A program made the position numbers and the translations under genes. Below, piece after piece: positions 16,671-24,459 of a stretch of 64,000 bases of DNA (the stretch's first letter is position 1; every line of letters starts with the position of its first letter). Source of the stretch: UQRS01 sp050946935 (GTDB lineage: Bacteria; Bacillota; Clostridia; Oscillospirales; Acutalibacteraceae); the NCBI GenBank assembly GCA_050946935.1, contig JBMNVR010000011.1, positions 1 to 64,000 on the forward strand, read 5' to 3'. Below the pieces are notes generated by a model. That model was not told where the DNA came from and ran no database searches. It saw only the letters and a list, made by a program, of their open reading frames with translations.

Positions 16671-19259
16671 ATGCCGAAAAAAATTGCAGCCGAAAATACT
16701 GATATCAAGGAAATGATTGACGCTCTGGTCGAGCGGGCGCAGGAGGCGCTGGCCGCCTACATGGATATGACCGAGGAACAGGTCGACCACGCCGTGCACG
16801 AGATGGCGCTGGCCGGACTGGAGGCGCATACCGACCTTGCTCGCATGGCGGTGGAGGAGACCGGTCGCGGCGTGTACGAAGACAAGGTGATCAAAAACAT
16901 GTTTGCAACCGAATATATCTGGAACTCGATCAAGCATGAGAAAACGGTAGGGATCGTCGAGGAAAACGAGCTGGAGGGATACAGTCTCGTCGCAGAGCCG
17001 GTCGGCGTGGTGGCCGGCGTGACCCCGGTGACCAATCCGACCTCGACCGTCATGTTCAAGGCGCTGATCTGCGCCAAGACCCGCAATCCGATCATCTTCG
17101 GCTTTCATCCATCAGCCCAGCGCTGCTCGGTGGAGGCGGCACGCATCCTCTACGAAGCGGCGCGCAGAGCCGGCGCGCCGGAGCACTGCATTCAGTGGAT
17201 CGAATACCCGTCGGTGGAGGCGACAGGCGCCCTGATGAATCATCCGGGCGTTTCTCTCATCCTGGCGACAGGCGGCTCGGGCATGGTGCGCGCGGCCTAT
17301 TCCTGCGGCAAGCCCGCCCTCGGCGTAGGACCGGGCAACGTTCCCTGCTATATCGAAAAATCAGCCGATCTCGAGCGGTCGTGCACCGATCTGATTATGT
17401 CCAAAACCTTTGATAACGGGATGATCTGCGCCTCGGAGCAGGCGGTCATCGTCGATAAGGAGATTGCCCGTCCCTTTGAAAAGTATATGACCGACAACGG
17501 CTGCGTATTTCTCCGGGGAGAGCAGGTCAAAAAGCTTTCGGAATACGTTTTCCCTGCCGGAAAGCTCAACGCCGCCGTTGTGGGGCAGCGGGCGGCGAAA
17601 ATCGCCGCCGCGGCAGGGGTAGAGGTGCCGGAGGATACCAAGATCTTGATTATCCCCCTCAGGGGGGTGGATGAGAGCGAGCCGTTCTGCGGTGAAAAGT
17701 TGTCTCCCATCCTCGCCTACTACCAGGTGGAGGGGCGCGAGCAGGGCTTTGAAGCTGCCGCGGCCACCCTGCACCTCGGCGGGCTGGGGCACACGGCGGT
17801 CATCCACAGCGCCGATGAGGAGATCATCAAGGCCTACGGTAAGCGGATGCCGGTCGGCCGGGTGATCGCCAACTCCCCCTCCTCTCAGGGGGCGATCGGG
17901 GACATCTACAACACCAACACGCCTTCGCTGACGCTGGGCTGTGGCTCCTACGGACGGAATTCGACCACCTCCAACGTCTCGACCGTCAACTTGATTAACA
18001 AAAAGCGGCTGGCCCATCGGCGGGTCAACATGCAGTGGTTCAAAATCCCGCCCAAGATTTATTTTGAAGAGGGGTCTATCCAGTACCTCCAGAAAATGCG
18101 GGAGATCAACCGCGCCTTCATCGTGACCGACGCGACCATGGTAAAGCTCGGCTATGTGGACAAGGTGCTGTATTACCTGCGGCGGAGAAAGAGCTACTGC
18201 CACAGTGAAATCTACGCCGACATCGAGCCGGATCCGGATGTTGAGACCATCCAGCGCGGCGTGCGCGCCATGCGGGAGTTTGAGCCGGATGTTATCATCG
18301 CGCTGGGCGGCGGATCGGCCATTGACGCGGCCAAAGGAATGTGGCTGTTCTATGAGCATCCCGACACCTCATTCGATGGGCTGAAGCTGAAGTTTCTCGA
18401 TATCCGTAAACGGGCTTACAGCTTTCCGAAGCTGGGAGCCAAGGCCAAGCTGGTCGCCATACCCACCACCTCGGGCACGGGGTCGGAGGTGACCTCCTTT
18501 TCGGTCATCACCGATGCGCGGCGGGGCAACATCAAATACCCGCTGGCCGATTATTCCCTGACACCCGACGTCGCCATCATCGACCCGCAGTTTGTCGAAA
18601 GTCTGCCAAAGCAGGTGGTGGCTGACACCGGCCTGGACGTGCTGACCCATGCGATCGAGGCGTATGTCTCGGTCATGGCGAGCGATTACACCGACGGGCT
18701 GGCGCTGCAGGCCATTGATCTTGTGTTCGGTTACCTCTGTAAATCCTATCAGGGCGACCGTCTCGCGCGGGAGAAGATGCACAACGCCTCCTGCATTGCG
18801 GGGATGGCCTTCACCAACGCTTTTTTAGGGCTGAATCATTCCATGGCACACAAATTGGGGGGAGAGTTCCATATCCCGCATGGCCGCGCCAACGCCGTGC
18901 TGCTGCCCTATATCATCAAATTCAACGCCGAGCGGCCGACTAAATTCACCACCTTCCCGAAATATGAGAAATTTGTGGCGGCCGAAAAATACGCGAAAAT
19001 CGCCCGGATTCTCGGCTTCGGCGGTCGGACGACCGAGGCATCAGTCGATAATCTTATTGCCGAGGTGCGCCGGCTGGCCGATTCCCTCGGGATGCCGTCG
19101 AGCATCGCTGCCTGCGGCGTTTCGGAGGCTGAGTTCAAATCTCGGCTGGAGCCTCTGAGCTATCATGCTCACGCCGACCAATGCACGACCGCCAACCCGC
19201 GCTATCCACTGGTGGAGGAGATTCAGCGCCTTTACACCGACGCGTATTACGGAAGATAG
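16671..19259 (+). CDS. adhE: Bifunctional acetaldehyde-CoA / alcohol dehydrogenase
   Basis: An 862-residue fermentative enzyme that reduces acetyl-CoA to acetaldehyde and then to ethanol, regenerating NAD+. Residues 1-440 are the aldehyde dehydrogenase half, with the thiolate Cys about 253 in NGMICASEQ and a nucleotide-binding ATGGSGMV segment. Residues 450-862 are the iron-dependent alcohol dehydrogenase half, with GGGSAIDAAK, PTTSGTGSEVT and the metal-site stretch GLNHSMAHKLGGEFHIPHGR. Length and both active sites match complete AdhE. The gene is monocistronic, closed by the terminator at 19266. AdhE usually responds to NADH through Rex in clostridia; the operator here is uncertain. Confidence 0.96.
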   Translation: MPKKIAAENTDIKEMIDALVERAQEALAAYMDMTEEQVDHAVHEMALAGLEAHTDLARMAVEETGRGVYEDKVIKNMFATEYIWNSIKHEKTVGIVEENELEGYSLVAEPVGVVAGVTPVTNPTSTVMFKALICAKTRNPIIFGFHPSAQRCSVEAARILYEAARRAGAPEHCIQWIEYPSVEATGALMNHPGVSLILATGGSGMVRAAYSCGKPALGVGPGNVPCYIEKSADLERSCTDLIMSKTFDNGMICASEQAVIVDKEIARPFEKYMTDNGCVFLRGEQVKKLSEYVFPAGKLNAAVVGQRAAKIAAAAGVEVPEDTKILIIPLRGVDESEPFCGEKLSPILAYYQVEGREQGFEAAAATLHLGGLGHTAVIHSADEEIIKAYGKRMPVGRVIANSPSSQGAIGDIYNTNTPSLTLGCGSYGRNSTTSNVSTVNLINKKRLAHRRVNMQWFKIPPKIYFEEGSIQYLQKMREINRAFIVTDATMVKLGYVDKVLYYLRRRKSYCHSEIYADIEPDPDVETIQRGVRAMREFEPDVIIALGGGSAIDAAKGMWLFYEHPDTSFDGLKLKFLDIRKRAYSFPKLGAKAKLVAIPTTSGTGSEVTSFSVITDARRGNIKYPLADYSLTPDVAIIDPQFVESLPKQVVADTGLDVLTHAIEAYVSVMASDYTDGLALQAIDLVFGYLCKSYQGDRLAREKMHNASCIAGMAFTNAFLGLNHSMAHKLGGEFHIPHGRANAVLLPYIIKFNAERPTKFTTFPKYEKFVAAEKYAKIARILGFGGRTTEASVDNLIAEVRRLADSLGMPSSIAACGVSEAEFKSRLEPLSYHAHADQCTTANPRYPLVEEIQRLYTDAYYGR

Positions 19260-19265
19260 AAGAAG

Positions 19266-19308
19266 GCCCGCCTGCAAGAAACATGTGTTTTCTGCAGGCG
19301 GGCTTTAG
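19266..19308 (+). terminator. adhE terminator
   Basis: GCCCGCCTGCA pairs with TGCAGGCGGGC around a 16-base loop, followed by TTTA; it begins seven bases after the adhE stop. Confidence 0.85.
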
Positions 19309-19424
19309 CTTTCGGCGGCCGGAAAAAGCGGCAGGGGAGGAGGGGCACGCCTTGGCCTTCTGCTCGGCTGGAGAAGACCGGTGCAGTGGCTGTAAAATTT
19401 TTTTAAAAAAATGCAAAAAAAGAC

Positions 19425-19456
19425 TTGCATTTTGAAAGGGGGTGTGGTAATATAAT
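19425..19456 (+). promoter_or_regulatory. Probable 5S rRNA promoter
   Basis: TTGCAT (19425-19430) followed after 17 bases by TAATAT, overlapping TATAAT at 19451-19456. It lies about 40 bases upstream of the 5S gene. Confidence 0.5.
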
Positions 19457-19492
19457 CTTCGCACTCCGGTGGAAACATCGGACAACCAAATA

Positions 19493-19609
<117 letters not shown>

Positions 19610-19618
19610 TTATAAAAG

Positions 19619-19647
19619 CAATCGTCCAGCAGGGCGGTTGTTTTTTT
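19619..19647 (+). terminator. Terminator after 5S rRNA
   Basis: CAATCGTCC pairs with GGGCGGTTG (including G-U pairs) around AGCA, followed by seven T's. Confidence 0.75.
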
Positions 19648-19675
19648 ATTGCTCCGCAATAAAAAACGATTTCAA

Positions 19676-19719
19676 TGCCGTCCCGGTTGTCATGCTTTCG
19701 CATGACAACCGGGACGGCA
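19676..19719. repeat. Perfect 20-bp hairpin with 4-base loop, not followed by a U run
   Basis: TGCCGTCCCGGTTGTCATGC at 19676-19695, loop TTTC, then its exact complement to 19719. Neither side has a run of T's, so it is not a plain terminator. It lies between the 5S terminator and another hairpin at 19727-19783. Confidence 0.6.
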
Positions 19720-19726
19720 GGGCGAC

Positions 19727-19783
19727 AAAAATATCCGCCGTCGGGGTGTCCTCTTATTCAACCCTGATTCGGCGGATATTTTT
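19727..19783. terminator. Bidirectional terminator-like hairpin upstream of spoIIE
   Basis: AAAAATATCCGCCG at 19727-19740 pairs exactly with CGGCGGATATTTTT at 19770-19783. With A5 and T5 flanks it could stop transcription from either side. Confidence 0.6.
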
Positions 19784-20006
19784 CATTCGAATATAGGATG
19801 TCTGCATCTCTTTCGCGCAAGGCACTGTATTTTGCGTTTTACGCCGTTTTTTTGATCGACAAAAATTCTCTACAAGATATAGTGGCCATTGCAAATAAAA
19901 AATAAAAAAGACACAGTAAATTGTGTAACAACCTCTCTGTGCTTTTACAGGAGATTTCACAAGTTTACATAATTCATGTAAAACTCCGCTTTTGCTGGGA
20001 TCCGAT

Positions 20007-20039
20007 TTGACAAAAAATGCCGGAAGGCGGCTATATAAT
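20007..20039 (+). promoter_or_regulatory. spoIIE promoter with 21-bp spacer (Spo0A-type)
   Basis: Consensus TTGACA at 20007-20012 and consensus TATAAT at 20034-20039 are separated by 21 bases, not 17. In Bacillus subtilis the Spo0A-activated sigma-A promoters of spoIIE and spoIIG have just such long spacers (21 and 22). The minus strand over the -35 reads TTTTTGTCAAA, which also fits a 0A box, but part of that match follows from TTGACA itself. A further 0A-box-like TTTTTGTCGAT lies on the minus strand at about 19855-19865. Confidence 0.75.
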
Positions 20040-20219
20040 AGCGGTTGTAAGCGTCGGCGGTACAGGTCGTTTAGCGATTTTTTCCATACGTCGGCCGGTT
20101 GTCTTCCACATAAACCGGGGACAGGCTGTTTTCCGGATTTATGTTTACAAATAGGCCCCGCACCTTCCGTCGGACGGTTTGGCGGAGGGCGCGGAGCCGG
20201 AAAGGCGGGATTTGATAAA

Positions 20220-22535
20220 ATGAAGGATTCTGTAAAAGAATTTCCGGCCAAAGCGCCGACCCGGGTTGGTGTTTCGCCAAAACATGTGGTATCGCAGATA
20301 ATCGTGGCGGCAGCAGCTTTTCTTTTGTCGCGCACCAATCTGTTCGGAGGATATCTGCCGCTCGGCCTGGCGGCGGTGGCCGGCGTGCCGTCCACCTATA
20401 CTGTGGCGGCGGCCGTAGGGGCGCTGGCCGGTTATTTCTTTCCGGTGACCGGAGGCGGCATGTTCAAGTACATAACGGCCGTGTTTGCCATCGCCTCAAT
20501 CAAATGGCTGATTTTGGGGGCGGTGCGGCTGAAGAACACGCCGCTGATTTTTTCGGCCGTCGCGCTGGGCGCCTCGCTTGCGACCGGCTTTGCCACGCTG
20601 GCCGGCGGGTATGAGACCAACCGCCTGATTCTGGTTTGCACCGAAAGCATGCTGGCCGGAGGCGGTGCTTATTTTCTCAACCGCGCCTTCTGCATTGCCG
20701 AACGGCCGCAGGTCGCCCTCTCGGGACAGGAAATGGCTACCGTTGTAATTGCGGCGGGAATTGTTTTGTCCTCGGTTGTGCCGATCGGATTCGGCAATCT
20801 GTCCCTTGGTCGGGCGACGCTTTTTATCATCCTGTTGGCCGCTGCGAAATACGGCGGCGCGTCGGCCGGAGCCGTTGCGGGAACAACGGCCGGGCTGGTC
20901 GTCAGTCTGGCGGGTGGAGAGGCGGTCCCGGCCGCTTTGCCTTTTGCGATCGGCGGACTTTTGGCTGGCGTATTTTCGGCGGCCGGAAAGTTCGCTTCGG
21001 TCGCGTCGGGCATCATGTGCTTCGGACTCTGGGTGCTGCTTTCGGGCGGCAGCGACCTGTCGGTTGCCATGCTGATCGAGGCCGCGGCCGGCAGTCTTGT
21101 ATTTCTTCTGCTGCCGGCCAAAATCGGCGGCGTTTTTGCCGATGTTTTCTCTCCTTCGGCCCGTCTGCCCAAGACGGACGGACTGCGTAAGGCGTTGGTC
21201 ATGCGCCTCTCCTTTGCGTCCCAGGCGCTGTGCGATGTGTCCGAAACGGTAGAGGAGGTCGCCGGCCGTCTTTCTCGAATCAACGAGCCGAGCTTTGACG
21301 ACGTGCTCAAGGCGGTAGAACAGGAGGCCTGCTGCGGATGTTCCCTCCGGGTCAACTGCTGGGAGAACGCGCGGGGCGAGACGCTGGAAGCCATGCTTGG
21401 CATTACCAAGGCGGTCGAGACCGGCGCCCAGCCCGACAGCATGGTGGGGGATGCCTTTGCCAAAAAGTGTTTGCGCCTGCCTGCTTTGTGCGCGTCGGCC
21501 GGTCGGCACTACGGCATGTTTTTGTCCAGGCAGGCGGCCGCTCGCCGGTTGGAGGAGGTGCGCTCGGTTGTGACCGACCAGTTTTATGGGATTTCTGAAA
21601 TGCTGGATGAGCTGTCGGCCGAGTTTGAAAAAGCGCAGATTTATGATGTGGAAACGGCCGGTGAAATCGTCGCGGCGCTCAAGCGGAACGGGGTCATCGC
21701 GACCGAGTGTGGCTGCTGTACCGATAAATACGGCCGCATGAGCGTTGAAATCCGCATCCGCGACACAGGTCGGGTGAGCGTGAATCGGCGGGATATTCTG
21801 CAAATCGCCGAAAATGTTTGCGACCGCAGCTTTGACCCGCCTTCGGTTACTGAGGGAAAGAAGGAATTCCTGGTCTCGATCAGTGAAAAGGCGGTTTATT
21901 CCATCGACTTCGGGGCCTGCCAGTTCTCCCGGGGGGAGGGTCGGCTGTGCGGCGACGCCTATGAATTTTTCCACGATGGCAGGGGCCGCGCCTTCATGGT
22001 TATCAGCGACGGGATGGGAACCGGCGGCCGGGCAGCAGTCGACGGTTCGATGGCATCCGGATTGATCTCCCGTTTAATCAAGGCTGGGTTCGGCTTTGAC
22101 TGCGCGTTGCGGATTGTTAACTCGGCCATGCTGTTTAAGTCGACCGACGAGTCGTTTGCCACCATTGACATTGCTTCGATCGACCTGTTCACCGGAAAAA
22201 CCGAGATTTACAAAGCGGGCGCCGCGCCCACCCTTGTACGCCGGGGCGGGAAAATCGCCCGGGCGGAATGCAACTCCTTGCCGGCCGGCATATTAAAGGA
22301 TATCGGGTTTGACCGCTCGGCTGTGACGGTGGGCAAAGACGATGTGATCGTGATGATTTCAGATGGGGCGGCGGGCGACGGCACCGATTGGATTTGTGCC
22401 GAGCTGGAGGCCTGGCGGCAGGGCAGCGCCTCCGCCTTGGCGGATCATCTGGCTCAGGCGGCGCGCCGTCGCCGGCGCGACGGGCACGAGGATGATGTAA
22501 CCGTGCTGACCGCGATTGTGCACAAGGCGGTTTGA
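20220..22535 (+). CDS. spoIIE: Stage II sporulation protein E, membrane-bound PP2C phosphatase
   Basis: A 771-residue SpoIIE. It dephosphorylates the anti-anti-sigma factor SpoIIAA to release sigma-F in the forespore and also acts at the polar septum with FtsZ. About ten membrane segments fill residues 25-320. A central cytoplasmic region (about 330-560) includes Cys-rich motifs CCGCSLRVNCW and CGCC. The PP2C domain covers about 570-765, with metal-binding FMVISDGMGTGGRA and IVMISDGAAGDG. I chose the ATG at 20220, as the upstream frame extends into the leader. The ribosome binding site is weak. The promoter at 20007 with the Spo0A-type spacer fits its known regulation. Confidence 0.94.
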   Translation: MKDSVKEFPAKAPTRVGVSPKHVVSQIIVAAAAFLLSRTNLFGGYLPLGLAAVAGVPSTYTVAAAVGALAGYFFPVTGGGMFKYITAVFAIASIKWLILGAVRLKNTPLIFSAVALGASLATGFATLAGGYETNRLILVCTESMLAGGGAYFLNRAFCIAERPQVALSGQEMATVVIAAGIVLSSVVPIGFGNLSLGRATLFIILLAAAKYGGASAGAVAGTTAGLVVSLAGGEAVPAALPFAIGGLLAGVFSAAGKFASVASGIMCFGLWVLLSGGSDLSVAMLIEAAAGSLVFLLLPAKIGGVFADVFSPSARLPKTDGLRKALVMRLSFASQALCDVSETVEEVAGRLSRINEPSFDDVLKAVEQEACCGCSLRVNCWENARGETLEAMLGITKAVETGAQPDSMVGDAFAKKCLRLPALCASAGRHYGMFLSRQAAARRLEEVRSVVTDQFYGISEMLDELSAEFEKAQIYDVETAGEIVAALKRNGVIATECGCCTDKYGRMSVEIRIRDTGRVSVNRRDILQIAENVCDRSFDPPSVTEGKKEFLVSISEKAVYSIDFGACQFSRGEGRLCGDAYEFFHDGRGRAFMVISDGMGTGGRAAVDGSMASGLISRLIKAGFGFDCALRIVNSAMLFKSTDESFATIDIASIDLFTGKTEIYKAGAAPTLVRRGGKIARAECNSLPAGILKDIGFDRSAVTVGKDDVIVMISDGAAGDGTDWICAELEAWRQGSASALADHLAQAARRRRRDGHEDDVTVLTAIVHKAV

Positions 22536-22638
22536 GCAGACTGTACCGTCCGCGGACGGAACACGGCGGGTGACCTTTTGGGTTTCCTGGTTTCTGCCGC
22601 ACTCCTGTGTCCGCGTCGCGGCAGGGGAAAAATATAAA

Positions 22639-22685
22639 AAACCGCAGGGGAGAACGGTTGCGTTTCCTCCTGCGGTTTGCATTTT
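22639..22685 (+). terminator. spoIIE terminator
   Basis: AAACCGCAGG pairs with CCTGCGGTTT, extended by an inner GGAG/CTCC stem, followed by GCATTTTT. The A-rich left flank could also let it stop the converging AraC transcript. Confidence 0.75.
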
Positions 22686-22715
22686 TCAAGCCCCAGTCCC
22701 CGCCCTGGCAGAGGG

Positions 22716-23507
22716 TTACAGGGCTTTTTTGTACTGTTTCGGCGTTGTGCCGTAAAAAATCTGAAAATATCGGTTGAGGTTTCGTACATTCTGAAATCCC
22801 GACTGATAGGCAATCTCCTCCAGATTGTGGTTGGTCGTTCGGATCAAGCGGGCGGCGTGCCGGACGCGGAGAATATTGATATACCGGTTGAACCCGCAGT
22901 TCAGCGTGGTGTTGAACAGGCGGGAGATATAACATTTGTTGTAACCGCACGCCTTTGCCACGTCGTCCAGCGTGATCGGCTCCAGATAGTGTCGTTCCAG
23001 ATAAAACAGAATGTGCCGGATCAACGAGGTTGTCCCGGTGTCAAAGCGCATGGGAACCAGCTCCAGATTTTCGATAAACAGTCCGAGAATTGTATACAGG
23101 TATCCCAGTGTAACCAGGGAACCGGGTGGGAGAGGCTGCTCCTCCAGCCGGTCGATGACGCGGGAAATCTCATCGGTGCAGGGACCCGGCATCAAAAAGG
23201 CGCTCGAAAAGCATTTGGAGCGCATCGTGTGCTCAAATCGAGAGACCAGGTCGACCGGAATAATCAAAATACGGGTGTTGGAATGTTCAATCGTCCGATA
23301 GGTATGGACGTCGTAGCTGTTCGCGATGGAGGCGCATCCTCTGGTCAAAAGGCGGGTTTGTCCGTTGACGGTTACTTCGATCTCGCCGTCCTCCACATAC
23401 ACAACCTCGATATTCGAATGAAAGTGCGGCGGGCAGAAATTGTCGTGCCGCGGCATGATGGCATAGGTGTTCTCATGATCGCGGGAGATTTCAAAAAACG
23501 CCTGCAA
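22716..23507 (-). CDS. AraC-family transcriptional regulator
   Basis: A 263-residue AraC/XylS regulator. The N-terminal cupin is visible in CPPHFHSNIEVVYVEDGEIE and the DNA-binding domain in PITLDDVAKACGYNKCYISR and LEEIAYQSGFQNVRNLNRYF, ending with the usual YGTTPKQYKK. I chose the TTG at 23507 (MQAFFEIS) since AAAGGAG lies eight bases before it; the frame stays open a further 12 codons upstream but would contain the Shine-Dalgarno sequence. No catabolic gene adjoins it; spoIIE converges on it. Target unknown. Confidence 0.85.
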   Translation of the reverse strand: MQAFFEISRDHENTYAIMPRHDNFCPPHFHSNIEVVYVEDGEIEVTVNGQTRLLTRGCASIANSYDVHTYRTIEHSNTRILIIPVDLVSRFEHTMRSKCFSSAFLMPGPCTDEISRVIDRLEEQPLPPGSLVTLGYLYTILGLFIENLELVPMRFDTGTTSLIRHILFYLERHYLEPITLDDVAKACGYNKCYISRLFNTTLNCGFNRYINILRVRHAARLIRTTNHNLEEIAYQSGFQNVRNLNRYFQIFYGTTPKQYKKAL

Positions 23508-23618
23508 ACAGGACACTCCTTTCCGTCGGGCGAATACGCGCAATACGAAAGTATACTGTGTTTATTTTAATGGACTTGCAGAATGATGTCAATGGATAAA
23601 ATCCGGATGGAAAGCAGA

Positions 23619-23664
23619 ACAAAACAGCCTTCCGGACTTTTAAAAGTCCGGAAGGCTGTTTTGT
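23619..23664. terminator. 46-bp perfect palindrome, probable bidirectional terminator
   Basis: ACAAAACAGCCTTCCGGACT at 23619-23638 begins a palindrome with no loop mismatch (centre TTTTAAAA) ending at 23664. The outer arms carry CAAAA and TTTTG. It sits between the end of the minus-strand small gene at 23709 and the upstream side of the AraC gene, so it most likely terminates the ireB operon. Confidence 0.6.
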
Positions 23665-23708
23665 ATAACCAGGTTGAATCGGCCGGGAAAAGTCGAAGGC
23701 CGAAATCC

Positions 23709-24002
23709 TCAGCCGGCCAGCGCGCGCTTGAGCCAGACGGCGCCGACGTCCATGGCGTTGTAGAGACCCTCTTTCTCGCTCTTTTTGACAATGCGATCCT
23801 TGGGACGGACCGACTCGTCGGTTAAAAGAAGCTGGATGGAAACCTTATCGGCGATTTCCAGATCGCCGACTGTTTTTTTGGATAAAACTTTGATCAAAAT
23901 GACATATTTGTCCGACATGTTTCCGTAATAGATCGTGTCGCCGCAGCGGACGAGGGGGTAATCCTTATAAGTGAAAAAGGCGCTTTTATTTTCTTCAGCC
24001 AT
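23709..24002 (-). CDS. Conserved small protein of unknown function downstream of ireB
   Basis: A 97-residue soluble protein starting MAEENKSAFFTYKDYPLVRC and containing GNMSDKYVILIKVLSKKTVG. I chose the ATG at 24002, preceded by TTGGAGTG, over an upstream in-frame start. It lies 26 bases past ireB and is probably in the same transcript. In place it resembles the small proteins found next to ireB and ruvX in Firmicutes, but I do not recognise a named domain. The beta-rich pattern in the first 70 residues is the only structural hint. Confidence 0.7.
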   Translation of the reverse strand: MAEENKSAFFTYKDYPLVRCGDTIYYGNMSDKYVILIKVLSKKTVGDLEIADKVSIQLLLTDESVRPKDRIVKKSEKEGLYNAMDVGAVWLKRALAG

Positions 24003-24028
24003 TGACAAACACTCCAATTCCGTGCAGG

Positions 24029-24274
24029 TTAGTGGGTCAGATAATATTTGACCAGGGTTTGCAGCAGCAGATCGCGGTCGATTTTCCGGATCAGATTGCG
24101 CGCGTTGTTGTGGGTCGTGATATAGGTAGGATCCTCCGACAGGATGTAGCCGACAATCTGGTTGATGGGGTTATAGCCCTTCTCCTTCAGCGCACCGTAT
24201 ACGGTGATCAGAATCTCCCGAATCTCGCGCTCTCGGTCGGTGCCGAGGGAAAATGTCATGGTCTTGTCATCCAT
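24029..24274 (-). CDS. ireB: IreB-family regulatory phosphoprotein (UPF0297)
   Basis: An 81-residue protein with the family hallmarks LITVYGALKEKGYNPINQIV and LSEDPTYITTHNNARNLIRK. IreB is a substrate of the IreK/PrkC-type Ser/Thr kinase and in Enterococcus modulates cephalosporin resistance. The start has AAAAGGAGGAG six bases upstream. In most Firmicutes ireB is followed by the Holliday-junction resolvase ruvX; here a different small gene follows. Identification is firm from the conserved core. Confidence 0.93.
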   Translation of the reverse strand: MDDKTMTFSLGTDREREIREILITVYGALKEKGYNPINQIVGYILSEDPTYITTHNNARNLIRKIDRDLLLQTLVKYYLTH

Positions 24275-24373
24275 TGCAGTCTCCTCCTTTTTTCATAAGA
24301 GTCAGTTTTCTTTATTATGTTACACGATTACAGCCTGTTTTGCAAGTGCAACCGCATAACTTTCAGAAAAAAT

Positions 24374-24444
24374 TCAAAAACAAAAATGCATCGGCCGGTT
24401 CGGAAGAGGGGCGAGGCCTCCTTGCTCCCGGTTCGGCCGATGCA
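24374..24444 (-). terminator. pheST terminator
   Basis: On the minus strand TGCATCGGCCG pairs with CGGCCGATGCA over a 36-base loop and is followed by TTTTTGTTTTT. It starts 16 bases past the pheT stop. Confidence 0.8.
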
Positions 24445-24459
24445 GCGGGAAATCCCAGT

